This document shows, one piece after another, positions 15,506 to 23,130 of a stretch of DNA of 30,471 nt. Both the position numbers and the translations under genes were made by a program. The first letter of the stretch is position 1, and each line of letters begins with the position of its first letter. The stretch is from JAZNQL01 sp045590155 (GTDB lineage: Bacteria > Bacillota > Clostridia > UMGS1883 > UMGS1540). Below the pieces are notes generated by a model. That model did no database searches, was not told the origin of the DNA, and saw only the letters and a program-made list of their open reading frames with translations. The stretch lies in the NCBI GenBank assembly GCA_045590155.1, contig JAZNQL010000054.1:1-30471 (forward strand), read 5' to 3'.

Positions 15506-17410
15506 ATGATCAAAATTACATTAAGAGACAACGTAAAAGAGTATACTGAAGGTGTCAGCGGAGCGCAAATCGCAAAAGATATAAGCGAAGGGCTTTACCG
15601 CAACGCACTTGCAGTAAAGGTTAATGGCGAAGTTTGCGACCTTGCAAGACCAATAAATACCGACGCCACAGTTGAAATACTTACCTTTGATGACGAAGAC
15701 GGACGCTTTGCATACCGCCATACATCATCACACATTCTTGCTCAGGCGATAAAAAGATTATACCCCGAAGCAAAGCTTGCAATAGGACCTGCTATAAAAG
15801 ACGGATTCTATTATGATATTGATATTGAAAAAACCATCACAGCTGAAGATTTCCCTGCAATCGAAGCTGAAATGAAAAAAATAATTAAAGAAAATATTGC
15901 ACTTAACCGTTTCGAGCTTCCCCGTAAAGAAGCTATCGAAAAAATGAAAGTCGCAGGCGAACCCTATAAGGTAGAACTTATAGAAGATTTGCCAGAAGAT
16001 GCAGTAATTTCTTTCTATGAACAGGGCGATTTTACAGACCTTTGTGCAGGCCCTCATCTTGAATCAACAGGCAAGGTAAAAGCAATAAAGCTTACAAGCG
16101 TAGCAGGTGCATACTGGAGAGGCAGCGAAAAGAATAAAATGCTCCAGCGTATTTACGGAACATCCTTCCCCAAAGCATCCGAGCTTGACGCTTATATAGA
16201 AGCTATTGAAGAAGCTAAAAAGCGTGACCACAGAAGACTGGGCAAAGAACTTGGTCTTTATACTATTTTAGAAGAAGGCCCTGGATTCCCCTTCTTCCTT
16301 CCCAAAGGAATGGTTCTTCGTAACACTCTTATTGATTACTGGAGAGAAGTGCACAAAAAACACGGTTATGTAGAAATTTCAACTCCCATTATCTTAAATC
16401 AGGCACTCTGGCACAGAAGCGGACATTGGGACCACTATAAAGACAATATGTATACCACCAAGATAGATGAAGAGGATTTTGCAGTAAAACCCATGAACTG
16501 CCCTGGCGGTATGCTGGTTTACAAAACAGAGCCTCACTCATATCGTGACCTCCCCCTTCGTGCGGCAGAACTCGGTTTGGTTCACCGTCACGAGCTTTCG
16601 GGAGCGTTGCACGGACTTTTCAGAGTAAGATGCTTTACTCAGGATGATGCTCATATTTTCATGACCCGCGAGCAGATGAAAAACGAAATTATGGGTGTAG
16701 TTAATCTTTTTGACGAGGTTTATAATCTGTTTGGCTTAAAATATACAATAGAGCTTTCCACAATGCCCGAAGACCATATGGGCGACCTTGAGGATTGGAC
16801 CTTTGCTGAAGAAACTTTGAAGACCGCAATACTCGAAATGGGAAAAACCTACGAAGTAAACGAGGGCGACGGTGCATTCTACGGACCAAAGCTTGACTTC
16901 CACCTTGAAGATAGCCTTGGAAGAACCTGGCAGTGCGGTACTATTCAGCTCGACTTCCAGATGCCTGAAAGATTTGATTTAGATTATATAGGCTCTGACG
17001 GAGAAAAACACCGCCCGGTTATGATTCATCGTGTTGTTTTAGGTTCAATAGAACGTTTTATCGGCGTTATTACCGAACATTTTGCAGGCGCATTCCCAAC
17101 ATGGCTTGCACCTGTGCAGGTAAAAGTTCTTCCTATAAGCGAAAAGCATGTTGAATATGCAAACGCTTTGGCAGAAAAACTTAATGCCGAAAATATAAGA
17201 GCAGAAGTTGACGACAGAAACGAAAAGATAGGCTATAAGATAAGAGAAGCACAGCTCCAGAAAATTCCTTATATGTTCGTAGTAGGCGATAAGGAAGCAG
17301 AAGCAGGTGCCGTTGCAGTTCGCTCACGCAAAGAAGGCGATAAAGGCACAATGGCATTTAGCGAAGTTTGCGCCCTCTTAAAAGAAGAAATTGCAACAAG
17401 AGCAAGATAA
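15506..17410 (+). CDS. thrS: Threonyl-tRNA synthetase
   Basis: A 634-residue class II synthetase that charges tRNA-Thr, with all usual domains. They are an N-terminal TGS domain (1-62), the editing domain (about 65-225, with HTSSHILAQAIKRLYP and the conserved TDLCAGPHLESTG), the catalytic core (about 240-530, with PMNCPGGMLVYK, the zinc cysteine in that stretch, RHELSGALHGLFRVR and GSIERFIGVITEHF) and the anticodon-binding domain (about 535-634). The ATG follows AAAAAAGGTG. Unlike many Firmicutes thrS genes it has no T-box leader. It ends in a strong terminator at 17428-17460. Confidence 0.97.
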   Translation: MIKITLRDNVKEYTEGVSGAQIAKDISEGLYRNALAVKVNGEVCDLARPINTDATVEILTFDDEDGRFAYRHTSSHILAQAIKRLYPEAKLAIGPAIKDGFYYDIDIEKTITAEDFPAIEAEMKKIIKENIALNRFELPRKEAIEKMKVAGEPYKVELIEDLPEDAVISFYEQGDFTDLCAGPHLESTGKVKAIKLTSVAGAYWRGSEKNKMLQRIYGTSFPKASELDAYIEAIEEAKKRDHRRLGKELGLYTILEEGPGFPFFLPKGMVLRNTLIDYWREVHKKHGYVEISTPIILNQALWHRSGHWDHYKDNMYTTKIDEEDFAVKPMNCPGGMLVYKTEPHSYRDLPLRAAELGLVHRHELSGALHGLFRVRCFTQDDAHIFMTREQMKNEIMGVVNLFDEVYNLFGLKYTIELSTMPEDHMGDLEDWTFAEETLKTAILEMGKTYEVNEGDGAFYGPKLDFHLEDSLGRTWQCGTIQLDFQMPERFDLDYIGSDGEKHRPVMIHRVVLGSIERFIGVITEHFAGAFPTWLAPVQVKVLPISEKHVEYANALAEKLNAENIRAEVDDRNEKIGYKIREAQLQKIPYMFVVGDKEAEAGAVAVRSRKEGDKGTMAFSEVCALLKEEIATRAR

Positions 17411-17427
17411 TTTTAAGGTAAATTTTA

Positions 17428-17460
17428 CCCCCATACCAAAAGGTATGGGGGTTATTTTTT
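17428..17460 (+). terminator. Terminator of thrS, possibly bidirectional
   Basis: Ten-base-pair perfect stem CCCCCATACC/GGTATGGGGG (17428-17437, 17442-17451) with an AAAA loop, followed by TTATTTTTT. The stop codon of the minus-strand ORF at 17452 abuts it, so it may end both transcripts. Confidence 0.9.
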
Positions 17461-17607
17461 AGTACCATTACTGTAAATTATATCTTCAGTATTATCTTCA
17501 TCAGAAATATATTTTTCCTCTGCTTCTAATTGAATTTTTTGTAATTGCTCAATTATATCCGAAACCCGACTAAACAATTCAAAATAAAGTTGCTTGTAAT
17601 CAGGCAA
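17452..17607 (-). CDS. Small acidic protein of unknown function (51 residues)
   Basis: I do not recognise a named family. The 51-residue product begins PDYKQLYFELF and continues with an amphipathic helix (about 8-33: SRVSDIIEQLQKIQLEAEEKY). It ends with an acidic, then polar tail. Short proteins starting DYK-LY-LF occur in Clostridia, as far as I recall, without a known role. The start is inferred as TTG at 17607, eight bases after a perfect AGGAGG. Another TTG at 17613 is too close to that site, and the longer frame to 17694 runs into the RNA terminator. The coding strand follows the structured RNA at 17631-17835, with no promoter between. Confidence 0.6.
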   Translation of the reverse strand: MPDYKQLYFELFSRVSDIIEQLQKIQLEAEEKYISDEDNTEDIIYSNGTKK

Positions 17608-17630
17608 ATTCAACTCCTCCTTTTTTTGAA

Positions 17631-17665
17631 AATAAAAAAGTGTGCACAACCGAAGTCGCACACAC
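17631..17665 (-). terminator. Intrinsic terminator with UUCG tetraloop
   Basis: On the minus strand: an 11-base-pair stem (17665-17655 with 17650-17640) closed by C-UUCG-G and followed by TTTTTTATTTT. Three of its pairs are G-U on this strand but A-C mismatches on the plus strand, so it serves minus-strand transcription. It ends the candidate small RNA just before the ribosome binding site of the 51-residue ORF. Confidence 0.85.
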
Positions 17666-17835
17666 CAAAAATGCAAACTCCGGTTTGTTGTCACACAAAG
17701 TTAATCAGAATGGAATGAATGTTCAATTACACATACACACCTGAAGTGGAATTTGCATTTATTGCAAATTGTATATGTATGTGTAAAATCACTTTAAAAT
17801 ACAATAATCCATTCTTTATTTAACTTTATGTGACA
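17631..17835 (-). ncRNA. Candidate structured small RNA with 6S-like long-hairpin architecture
   Basis: Read on the minus strand, this begins at about 17834, six or seven bases after TATAAT. The fold: a 16-bp closing stem (17835-17820 with 17704-17689, one G-U pair); a small internal loop; an 8-bp stem (17815-17808 with 17714-17707); an open bubble of 21 and 12 bases; an 11-bp stem (17786-17776 with 17737-17727); and an apical hairpin AATTTGCA/TGCAAATT with a five-base loop. A small hairpin CAAAC/GTTTG (17687-17674) and a U-tailed terminator follow. The G-U pairs are mismatches on the other strand. A stem, central bubble, apical stem and length near 200 nt match the 6S RNA layout. The family name is inference; it could also be the regulatory leader of the 51-residue ORF. 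Confidence 0.55.
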
Positions 17836-17840
17836 TAATC

Positions 17841-17870
17841 ATTATACACTAAAAGGTCAATATTATGCAA
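17841..17870 (-). promoter_or_regulatory. Promoter of the candidate small RNA
   Basis: On the minus strand: TTGCAT (17870-17865), an 18-nt spacer and a perfect TATAAT (17846-17841). The predicted start at about 17834 falls at the first base pairs of the long hairpin. Confidence 0.65.
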
Positions 17871-17882
17871 TAGTTTTAAACA

Positions 17883-17916
17883 AAAAACAAAAAAACCCTT
17901 CCGAAGAAGGGTTTTT
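17883..17916 (-). terminator. Terminator of the pyruvate:ferredoxin oxidoreductase gene
   Basis: On the minus strand: an 11-base-pair stem AAAAACCCTTC/GAAGGGTTTTT with a TTCG loop (17916-17891), continuing into a long U-rich tract. It lies 12 bases after the stop codon. Confidence 0.9.
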
Positions 17917-17928
17917 CTATTAAACTTC

Positions 17929-20900
17929 TTATTCAAAAAGCTTGCTGTACTTTGTCCAATGTTCGTATTTTTCCTTAGCCTGAGCTTCTGCAAATGCAAA
18001 GAGTTCTTCAGCCTTTTCGGGGAACTTACGAGCAAGTGAGCTGTAACGAACTTCGTTCATTATAAAGTCACGGTATTCAGCACTGGGAGCCTTGGAATCC
18101 ATCATGAAGGGGTTCTTTCCTTCGGCTACGTTTCTCGGGTCAAAACGGAATGTATGCCAGTAACCTGCCAATACAGCGTTCTTTATAATCTTCTGTGTAT
18201 CTGTCATACCACCCTTAATACCGTGGTTGATACAAGGAGCATAACCGATAATAAGTGAAGGACCATTGTAGCTTTCAGCTTCTTTAATCGCTTTAACTGT
18301 CTGTGCCATATCGTATCCAAGAGCAACCTGTGCTACATATACATAACCGTAGGACATAGCAATTTCAGCAAGGTTCTTCTTCTTGATGGGTTTACCGCCA
18401 GCAGCAAACTGTGCAACAGCACCGGTAGGTGTAGCCTTTGAAGCCTGTCCGCCAGTATTTGAGTAAACTTCGGTATCAAATACCATAACGTTTACATCTT
18501 CGCCTGATGCGAGAACGTGGTCAAGACCGCCAAAACCGATATCGTAAGCCCAACCGTCACCACCAAATATCCAAACAGCTTTCTTTGAAAGGTATTCTTT
18601 ATACTTTAAGATTTCCTTTGCTTCATCGCAACCGCATTTTTCAAGTGCAGCTACCAAAGCTTCAGTAGCGGGGCCGTTTGCAGCGCCGTCATCATAGGTT
18701 TCTTTCCAAGCGTTTCTAGCTTCAACAATAGCTTCGCAATCCAAAGCGTCAATCTGCTGTGCAAGTCTTTCACGAAGTCTTGTAGCAGCGAGTGACATAC
18801 CAAGACCGTGTTCAGCATTGTCTTCAAACAGTGAGTTTGCCCAAGCAGGACCGTGTCCCTTATGGTTTACTGTATAAGGTGTTGAAGGTGCAGAGCCACC
18901 CCAGATTGATGAACAACCTGTAGCGTTTGAGATATAAGCTCTGTCGCCGCAAATCTGTGTAATAAGTTTAGCGTAAGGTGTTTCGCCGCAACCTGCGCAA
19001 GCACCCGAGAATTCGAGCAAGGGCTGGTGGAACTGGCTGTTCTTAACGTTTAAGGGAGCTGCAAGAACATCTTCTTTAGGAGCTACCTTTGAAACTGCAT
19101 AATCAAAGTTTGCCTGTTCAGCTATCTGTGAATCGATGGGCTTCATAACAAGAGCCTTTTCCTTTGCAGGACAAACATTAGCACAGTTACCGCAACCGCT
19201 ACAGTCAAGAACTGTAACTGTAATACCGAACTGATAGTTTTCAAAGCCTTTGCCTGTCATCTTCTTAAGCTTCATGCCTTCAGGAGCATTAGCAGCTTCA
19301 GCTTCGTTCATAACAACGGGTCTGATAGCAGCGTGAGGACAAACAACAGAACACTGGTTACACTGGATACAATTTTCAGGAATCCAAACAGGAACGTCAA
19401 CTGCAATACCTCTCTTTTCGTATGCAGCCATACCCTGGGGAAGGTGACCGTCAATCATATTCATGAACTTGGATACAGGAATATGATCGCCCTTCTGCTT
19501 GTTGCAGGGTTCAAGAATATTTTTAACAAATTCAGGAACTTCTTTTTCTGCTTTAGGTTCGTCAACTGCGTTCTTCCATTCAGCAGGAACTTTAACTTCC
19601 TTAATATTCTTTTCGCCTTCAGCAATAGCCTGATGGTTCATATTAACAATTTTTTCGCCCTTTGCACCGAAGGATTTAACAACAGCTTCCTTCATGTAGC
19701 CAACTGCATCTTCAAAAGGAATAACGTTTGCAAGCTTGAAGAATGCGGACTGGAGAACGATTGAAGTTTTGTTACCAAGACCGATTTCTTTTGCTATACC
19801 GATAGCATCTATTGTATAGAAGGAAATATCGTTTTCTGCGATATATTTCTTCATAGCTGCGGGAAGTCTCTTTGAGAGTTCTTCTTCATCCCAAGCGCAG
19901 TTTAAGAGGAACTTGCCGCCGGGAACTAAATCCTGAACCATATCATACTTATCAACATAGGAAGGATTGTGGCAAGCAACAAAGTTTGCTTTGTTTATAA
20001 GATATGTTGATTTGATGGGCTTTTTACCGAAACGTAAGTGAGAAACGGTAATACCGCCTGACTTTTTGGAGTCGTAGGAGAAATAAGCCTGTGCAAAAAG
20101 GTCAGTATGGTCGCCTATAATCTTGATGGAGTTTTTGTTAGCGCCAACGGTACCGTCAGAGCCAAGACCCCAGAACTTACAGGAAGTGTTGCCTGCAGCT
20201 GATGTATCGGGATTTTCAACTCTGGGAAGTGAGAGGTTTGTAACGTCATCTTCGATAGCGAGAGTAAATCCGCGAACAGGTTCTTCCTTATCGAGGTTTC
20301 TGTAAATAGCGATAACGTCAGCAGGAATAGTGTCTTTTGAGCCAAGACCGTATCTGCCGCCGATAATCATGGGAGCATTTGTGTTACCTGCATAGCAAGC
20401 ACAAACGTCAAGATATAAAGGTTCGCCGATTGAACCGGGTTCTTTAGTTCTGTCAATAACAGCAATCTTCTTACATGTAGCAGGAACTGCCTTTAAGAAA
20501 GCTTCTGTGGGGAAAGGTCTGTAAAGTCTAACTTTGATAAGACCAACCTTTTCGCCTTTTTCCATAAGGTAATCAATTGTTTCTTCAATAGTTTCACAAA
20601 TTGAACCCATAGCAACGATAACTTTTTCAGCATCGGGTGCGCCGTAGTAGTTTACAAGGCCGTAGTTTGTGCCTATTTTAGCGTTAACCTTGTTCATATA
20701 TTCTTCAACAACAGCGGGGATTGCATTGTAAGCTGAGTTACAAGCTTCTCTGTTCTGGAAGAAGATGTCAGGGTTTTGCGCACTACCGCGTAAAACGGGG
20801 CGTTCGGGATTCAAAGCGTTCTTTCTGAATGCATCAATAGCATCCATATCAACGAGTTCTTTTAAATCTTCATAATCCCAAACTTCGATTTTGTCTATTT

Positions 20901-21435
20901 CATGGCTTGTTCTGAAACCGTCAAAGAAGTGTAAGAAAGGAAGGCTTCCCTTAATTGACGCTAAATGAGCAATAGCACCAAGGTCCATAACTTCCTGAGG
21001 GCTGTTTGAACAAAGCATAGCATAACCTGTCTGGCGGCAAGCCATAACGTCGGAATGGTCGCCAAAAATGTTAAGCGCGTGCGAAGCAACACATCTTGCA
21101 CTAACGTGGATAACACCGGGGAGCATTTCGCCTGCTATTTTGTACATATTGGGTATCATTAAAAGAAGACCCTGTGAAGCTGTGTAGGTTGTGGTCAAAG
21201 CACCTGCTGCGAGTGAACCGTGAACAGCACCTGCTGCACCAGCTTCTGACTGCATTTCACAAACCTTAACAGTCTGTCCGAAAATGTTTTTTCTGTCTGC
21301 GACTGCCCATTCGTCAGTTACTTCTGCCATAACTGAAGAAGGGGTAATGGGGTAAATAGCTGCAACATCTGTAAACGCATAGGAAGCCCATGCAGCAGCA
21401 TTGTTACCGTCCATTGTCTTCATTTTTCTTGCCAT
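17929..21435 (-). CDS. nifJ: Pyruvate:ferredoxin (flavodoxin) oxidoreductase
   Basis: A 1168-residue single-chain enzyme that oxidises pyruvate with CoA to acetyl-CoA and CO2 and reduces ferredoxin, the central reaction of clostridial fermentation. Domains in order: the N-terminal pyrimidine-binding domain (IYPITPSSVMAEVTDEWA), domain II, the gamma domain and EKR region, and two 4Fe-4S sites (CIQCNQCSVVCP near 688-699 and CSGCGNCANVCP near 743-754). Then come the proximal cluster cysteines in CAGCGETPYAKL near 811 and the TPP site GDGWAYDIGF near 955-964 with YSNTGGQASKATP near 988. The length is normal. It is monocistronic, with promoter 21500-21528 and terminator 17883-17916. The ATG follows AAGGAGGT. 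The reduced ferredoxin would feed the Rnf complex encoded in the same window. Confidence 0.97.
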   Translation of the reverse strand: MARKMKTMDGNNAAAWASYAFTDVAAIYPITPSSVMAEVTDEWAVADRKNIFGQTVKVCEMQSEAGAAGAVHGSLAAGALTTTYTASQGLLLMIPNMYKIAGEMLPGVIHVSARCVASHALNIFGDHSDVMACRQTGYAMLCSNSPQEVMDLGAIAHLASIKGSLPFLHFFDGFRTSHEIDKIEVWDYEDLKELVDMDAIDAFRKNALNPERPVLRGSAQNPDIFFQNREACNSAYNAIPAVVEEYMNKVNAKIGTNYGLVNYYGAPDAEKVIVAMGSICETIEETIDYLMEKGEKVGLIKVRLYRPFPTEAFLKAVPATCKKIAVIDRTKEPGSIGEPLYLDVCACYAGNTNAPMIIGGRYGLGSKDTIPADVIAIYRNLDKEEPVRGFTLAIEDDVTNLSLPRVENPDTSAAGNTSCKFWGLGSDGTVGANKNSIKIIGDHTDLFAQAYFSYDSKKSGGITVSHLRFGKKPIKSTYLINKANFVACHNPSYVDKYDMVQDLVPGGKFLLNCAWDEEELSKRLPAAMKKYIAENDISFYTIDAIGIAKEIGLGNKTSIVLQSAFFKLANVIPFEDAVGYMKEAVVKSFGAKGEKIVNMNHQAIAEGEKNIKEVKVPAEWKNAVDEPKAEKEVPEFVKNILEPCNKQKGDHIPVSKFMNMIDGHLPQGMAAYEKRGIAVDVPVWIPENCIQCNQCSVVCPHAAIRPVVMNEAEAANAPEGMKLKKMTGKGFENYQFGITVTVLDCSGCGNCANVCPAKEKALVMKPIDSQIAEQANFDYAVSKVAPKEDVLAAPLNVKNSQFHQPLLEFSGACAGCGETPYAKLITQICGDRAYISNATGCSSIWGGSAPSTPYTVNHKGHGPAWANSLFEDNAEHGLGMSLAATRLRERLAQQIDALDCEAIVEARNAWKETYDDGAANGPATEALVAALEKCGCDEAKEILKYKEYLSKKAVWIFGGDGWAYDIGFGGLDHVLASGEDVNVMVFDTEVYSNTGGQASKATPTGAVAQFAAGGKPIKKKNLAEIAMSYGYVYVAQVALGYDMAQTVKAIKEAESYNGPSLIIGYAPCINHGIKGGMTDTQKIIKNAVLAGYWHTFRFDPRNVAEGKNPFMMDSKAPSAEYRDFIMNEVRYSSLARKFPEKAEELFAFAEAQAKEKYEHWTKYSKLFE

Positions 21436-21447
21436 AGAACATACCTC

Positions 21448-21461
21448 CTTAAATATTTAAG
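21448..21461. promoter_or_regulatory. Perfect 14-bp palindrome beside the oxidoreductase ribosome binding site
   Basis: CTTAAATATTTAAG reads the same on both strands and includes the first bases of the AAGGAGG site of the pyruvate:ferredoxin oxidoreductase gene. In RNA it could only form a weak hairpin, so a protein-binding site is at least as likely; its function is unknown. Confidence 0.3.
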
Positions 21462-21477
21462 AAAACATATAAATATA

Positions 21478-21502
21478 AATAATGTAATCTAACTACATTA
21501 TT
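21478..21502. promoter_or_regulatory. Inverted repeat over the oxidoreductase promoter (candidate operator)
   Basis: Arms AATAATGTA (21478-21486) and TACATTATT (21494-21502) are perfect inverted copies around a 7-base centre. The repeat covers the edge of the -10 box and the predicted start (about 21493), the classic place for a repressor. It does not match the Rex consensus TTGTTAANNNNTTAACAA, so the regulator is unknown. Confidence 0.45.
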
Positions 21503-21528
21503 ATATCAATAAAAGTATGCAATGTCAA
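21500..21528 (-). promoter_or_regulatory. Consensus promoter of the pyruvate:ferredoxin oxidoreductase gene
   Basis: On the minus strand: perfect TTGACA (21528-21523), a 17-nt spacer and a perfect TATAAT (21505-21500). This is the ideal sigma-A promoter and fits a very highly expressed gene. The leader is about 58 bases. Confidence 0.9.
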
Positions 21529-21542
21529 TATTAAAAAGAGAC

Positions 21543-21580
21543 AAAATAACAAAATATCCGCCCCTTATCTTGGGCGGATA
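21543..21580 (-). terminator. Terminator of ytxC
   Basis: On the minus strand: a nine-base-pair stem TATCCGCCC/GGGCGGATA (21580-21572 with 21563-21555) followed by TTTTGTTATTTT. It lies seven bases after the ytxC stop codon and insulates the oxidoreductase promoter. Confidence 0.85.
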
Positions 21581-21587
21581 AACAAAA

Positions 21588-22352
21588 TTATTCACAATTT
21601 GGGCAACCCTTGCAAAAAATAATTCTGTCAGTAAAAATAAGCGAAAGGGTTTTCAAAAATTCTGACGGAATAAAAATTTTTTTGTGTATAATAATATTTT
21701 TTGGAGCAACAGTTATAAGCGAGCTTAAAAGTATATCCTCTGATGTTATATCGTAGCTTGGGATAATATCACAGCAGCATTCTGTTATATCGGTCATATT
21801 TTTATTCAAAATTCTGTACTCTCCGTTCAAAGGGATAATATGAACCACTTCCTCGCCCGGAGATTGTATGTCTATAAAATATTTTAAAAGACTTATAAAT
21901 TCGTCATATTCGTTTTCAGCAACATAGCGGTCAACGGCAATGTCAACAACATTTTTTAAAGAGTTTTTATAATCTTTAAGCCTGAAATTTACAAACCCGT
22001 CAAGCACAAGATTGTCAGAACTTTTAAGATATTCCGAAAGCTTTTGTTCAATGTCATCATTTTTTTGGGATATTTCGTCTGCGAAATCTAGTGCGTGTTT
22101 TAAAATTTTTTTCTGTTGTTCCTTCGAAAAATTTTTGCAGCTGGATTTAACTATATCCGAAAGCAGAAGCTTTTCGTAATTTTCTATAATGATATCGGGA
22201 AGACTTTTTGCAAGACATTCTTTTACCTGACACATTTTATCGGTGCTGCAGGTAAAAGTAATGCCGTAAGGTTCTCTTTGTATACAAACTCCCTCAATCG
22301 GAGGCAGAACCTTAAAAAGTCTTTCTTCATCTGCAGTAACAGATAAACGCAT
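21588..22352 (-). CDS. ytxC: Sporulation-associated protein YtxC family
   Basis: A 254-residue protein of the YtxC family, found in endospore-forming Bacillota and linked to sporulation without a known activity. The recognisable core is in the second half (FVNFRLKDYKNSLKNVVDIAV, YVAENEYDEFISLLKYFIDIQ, VVHII). The chain ends FCKGCPNCE, with a CxxC pair. No signal peptide or membrane segment is seen. The start is the ATG at 22352, eight bases after GGGAGG. A GTG nine bases upstream overlaps that site. It follows the DUF6873-like gene by 33 bases on the same strand, and the two are probably cotranscribed. Confidence 0.8.
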   Translation of the reverse strand: MRLSVTADEERLFKVLPPIEGVCIQREPYGITFTCSTDKMCQVKECLAKSLPDIIIENYEKLLLSDIVKSSCKNFSKEQQKKILKHALDFADEISQKNDDIEQKLSEYLKSSDNLVLDGFVNFRLKDYKNSLKNVVDIAVDRYVAENEYDEFISLLKYFIDIQSPGEEVVHIIPLNGEYRILNKNMTDITECCCDIIPSYDITSEDILLSSLITVAPKNIIIHKKIFIPSEFLKTLSLIFTDRIIFCKGCPNCE

Positions 22353-22385
22353 AAAGAGCACCTCCCGGATAATATTATGCTCAAA

Positions 22386-23072
22386 TTAAAAAACGGTATT
22401 CTGTAATATCGAGCCAATATCGTAAATCGAATTTCTGTGCCCTTCAATAATTTTTACCCCATAAGAGGTAATAAAGTCATAAATTTTTGCACCGTCGGGA
22501 TGAGAAGATAAGCTCCCTGTAAAGAAAATAGTTTTGCTGTCCAAAAGGCCGCACGAGCCACCAATAAAGCCGTAGTTATACCCCTCAAGCTCAATAAAAC
22601 CGGGTCGGCATAAAAGAGCATCAATCTGAACATCCCTTGCAGCATTATAAATACCTGTGTCGGACGTTATGATGGCATTTTTTGAAATTATTGCAACAGA
22701 GCACTTTGTGTACCCTTGATTTACATGTATAAGCGAAATCCCGTTACAGGAAAAATATTCCTTTGCCACAGGGTCTGTATAACGGGTATTGTGAAAGGCA
22801 AAATTCGAAATTCTCGCTATATTATATGCCGAGTGCTTTTCATAGGTTCTGCCCAAAGAAGAAAAACCCTTTATGATGTGAATATCTGGCAACATTTTTT
22901 TGTAGTAATCAAAACATTCAGGGCAAACCAAAAGCTCTGTTTTGCTTAAAAAATGAGCCTGAAGGTCTGCATGGTATGCAAGCCCTGAAGGAAGAGAACC
23001 TATAGCCATCGAAGGGATTAAATTTTTTAAATCCTGCGTAAAGTGGGGCGAGGCAATTAAAATGTTTTTCAT
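22386..23072 (-). CDS. DUF6873-like protein (predicted amidinotransferase-type GME fold)
   Basis: A 228-residue cytoplasmic protein that I match to the uncharacterised family called DUF6873, described as a GME-fold (guanidino-modifying-enzyme-like) protein. The recognisable stretches are HVNQGYTKCSVAII (about 116-129), ITSDTGIYNAA, YGFIGGSCGLLD and FFTGSLSSHPDG. No enzymatic activity is established for the family, and I do not assign catalytic residues. The ATG follows CGGAG. It lies between tsaD and ytxC, and the tsaD terminator stands directly upstream. It therefore depends on read-through or on a weak promoter inside that hairpin (TATAAT at about 23088-23083). Confidence 0.7.
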   Translation of the reverse strand: MKNILIASPHFTQDLKNLIPSMAIGSLPSGLAYHADLQAHFLSKTELLVCPECFDYYKKMLPDIHIIKGFSSLGRTYEKHSAYNIARISNFAFHNTRYTDPVAKEYFSCNGISLIHVNQGYTKCSVAIISKNAIITSDTGIYNAARDVQIDALLCRPGFIELEGYNYGFIGGSCGLLDSKTIFFTGSLSSHPDGAKIYDFITSYGVKIIEGHRNSIYDIGSILQNTVF

Positions 23073-23082
23073 AGTAACTCCG

Positions 23083-23128
23083 TTTATTATATAAAAGGAC
23101 TGCGAAAAAACAGGGCGCAGTCCTTTTT
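23083..23128 (-). terminator. Terminator after tsaD, possibly leaky
   Basis: On the minus strand: a 12-base-pair stem AAAAGGACTGCG/CGCAGTCCTTTT (23127-23116 with 23104-23093) with an 11-base loop, followed by TATATAAT. The U-tract is only four bases, so read-through into the next gene is plausible. Confidence 0.75.
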
Positions 23129-23130
23129 GA

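Noticed and set aside
17689..17835. The long inverted repeat as a second MITE
   Set aside because: A promoter aligned to its first base, a strand-specific terminator after it, and G-U pairs favouring one strand all point to an RNA gene. A genome-wide copy count would settle it.
19333..19764. 143-codon plus-strand ORF inside the pyruvate:ferredoxin oxidoreductase gene
   Set aside because: It is antisense to a conserved coding region, has no ribosome binding site and has a composition that mirrors the real gene.
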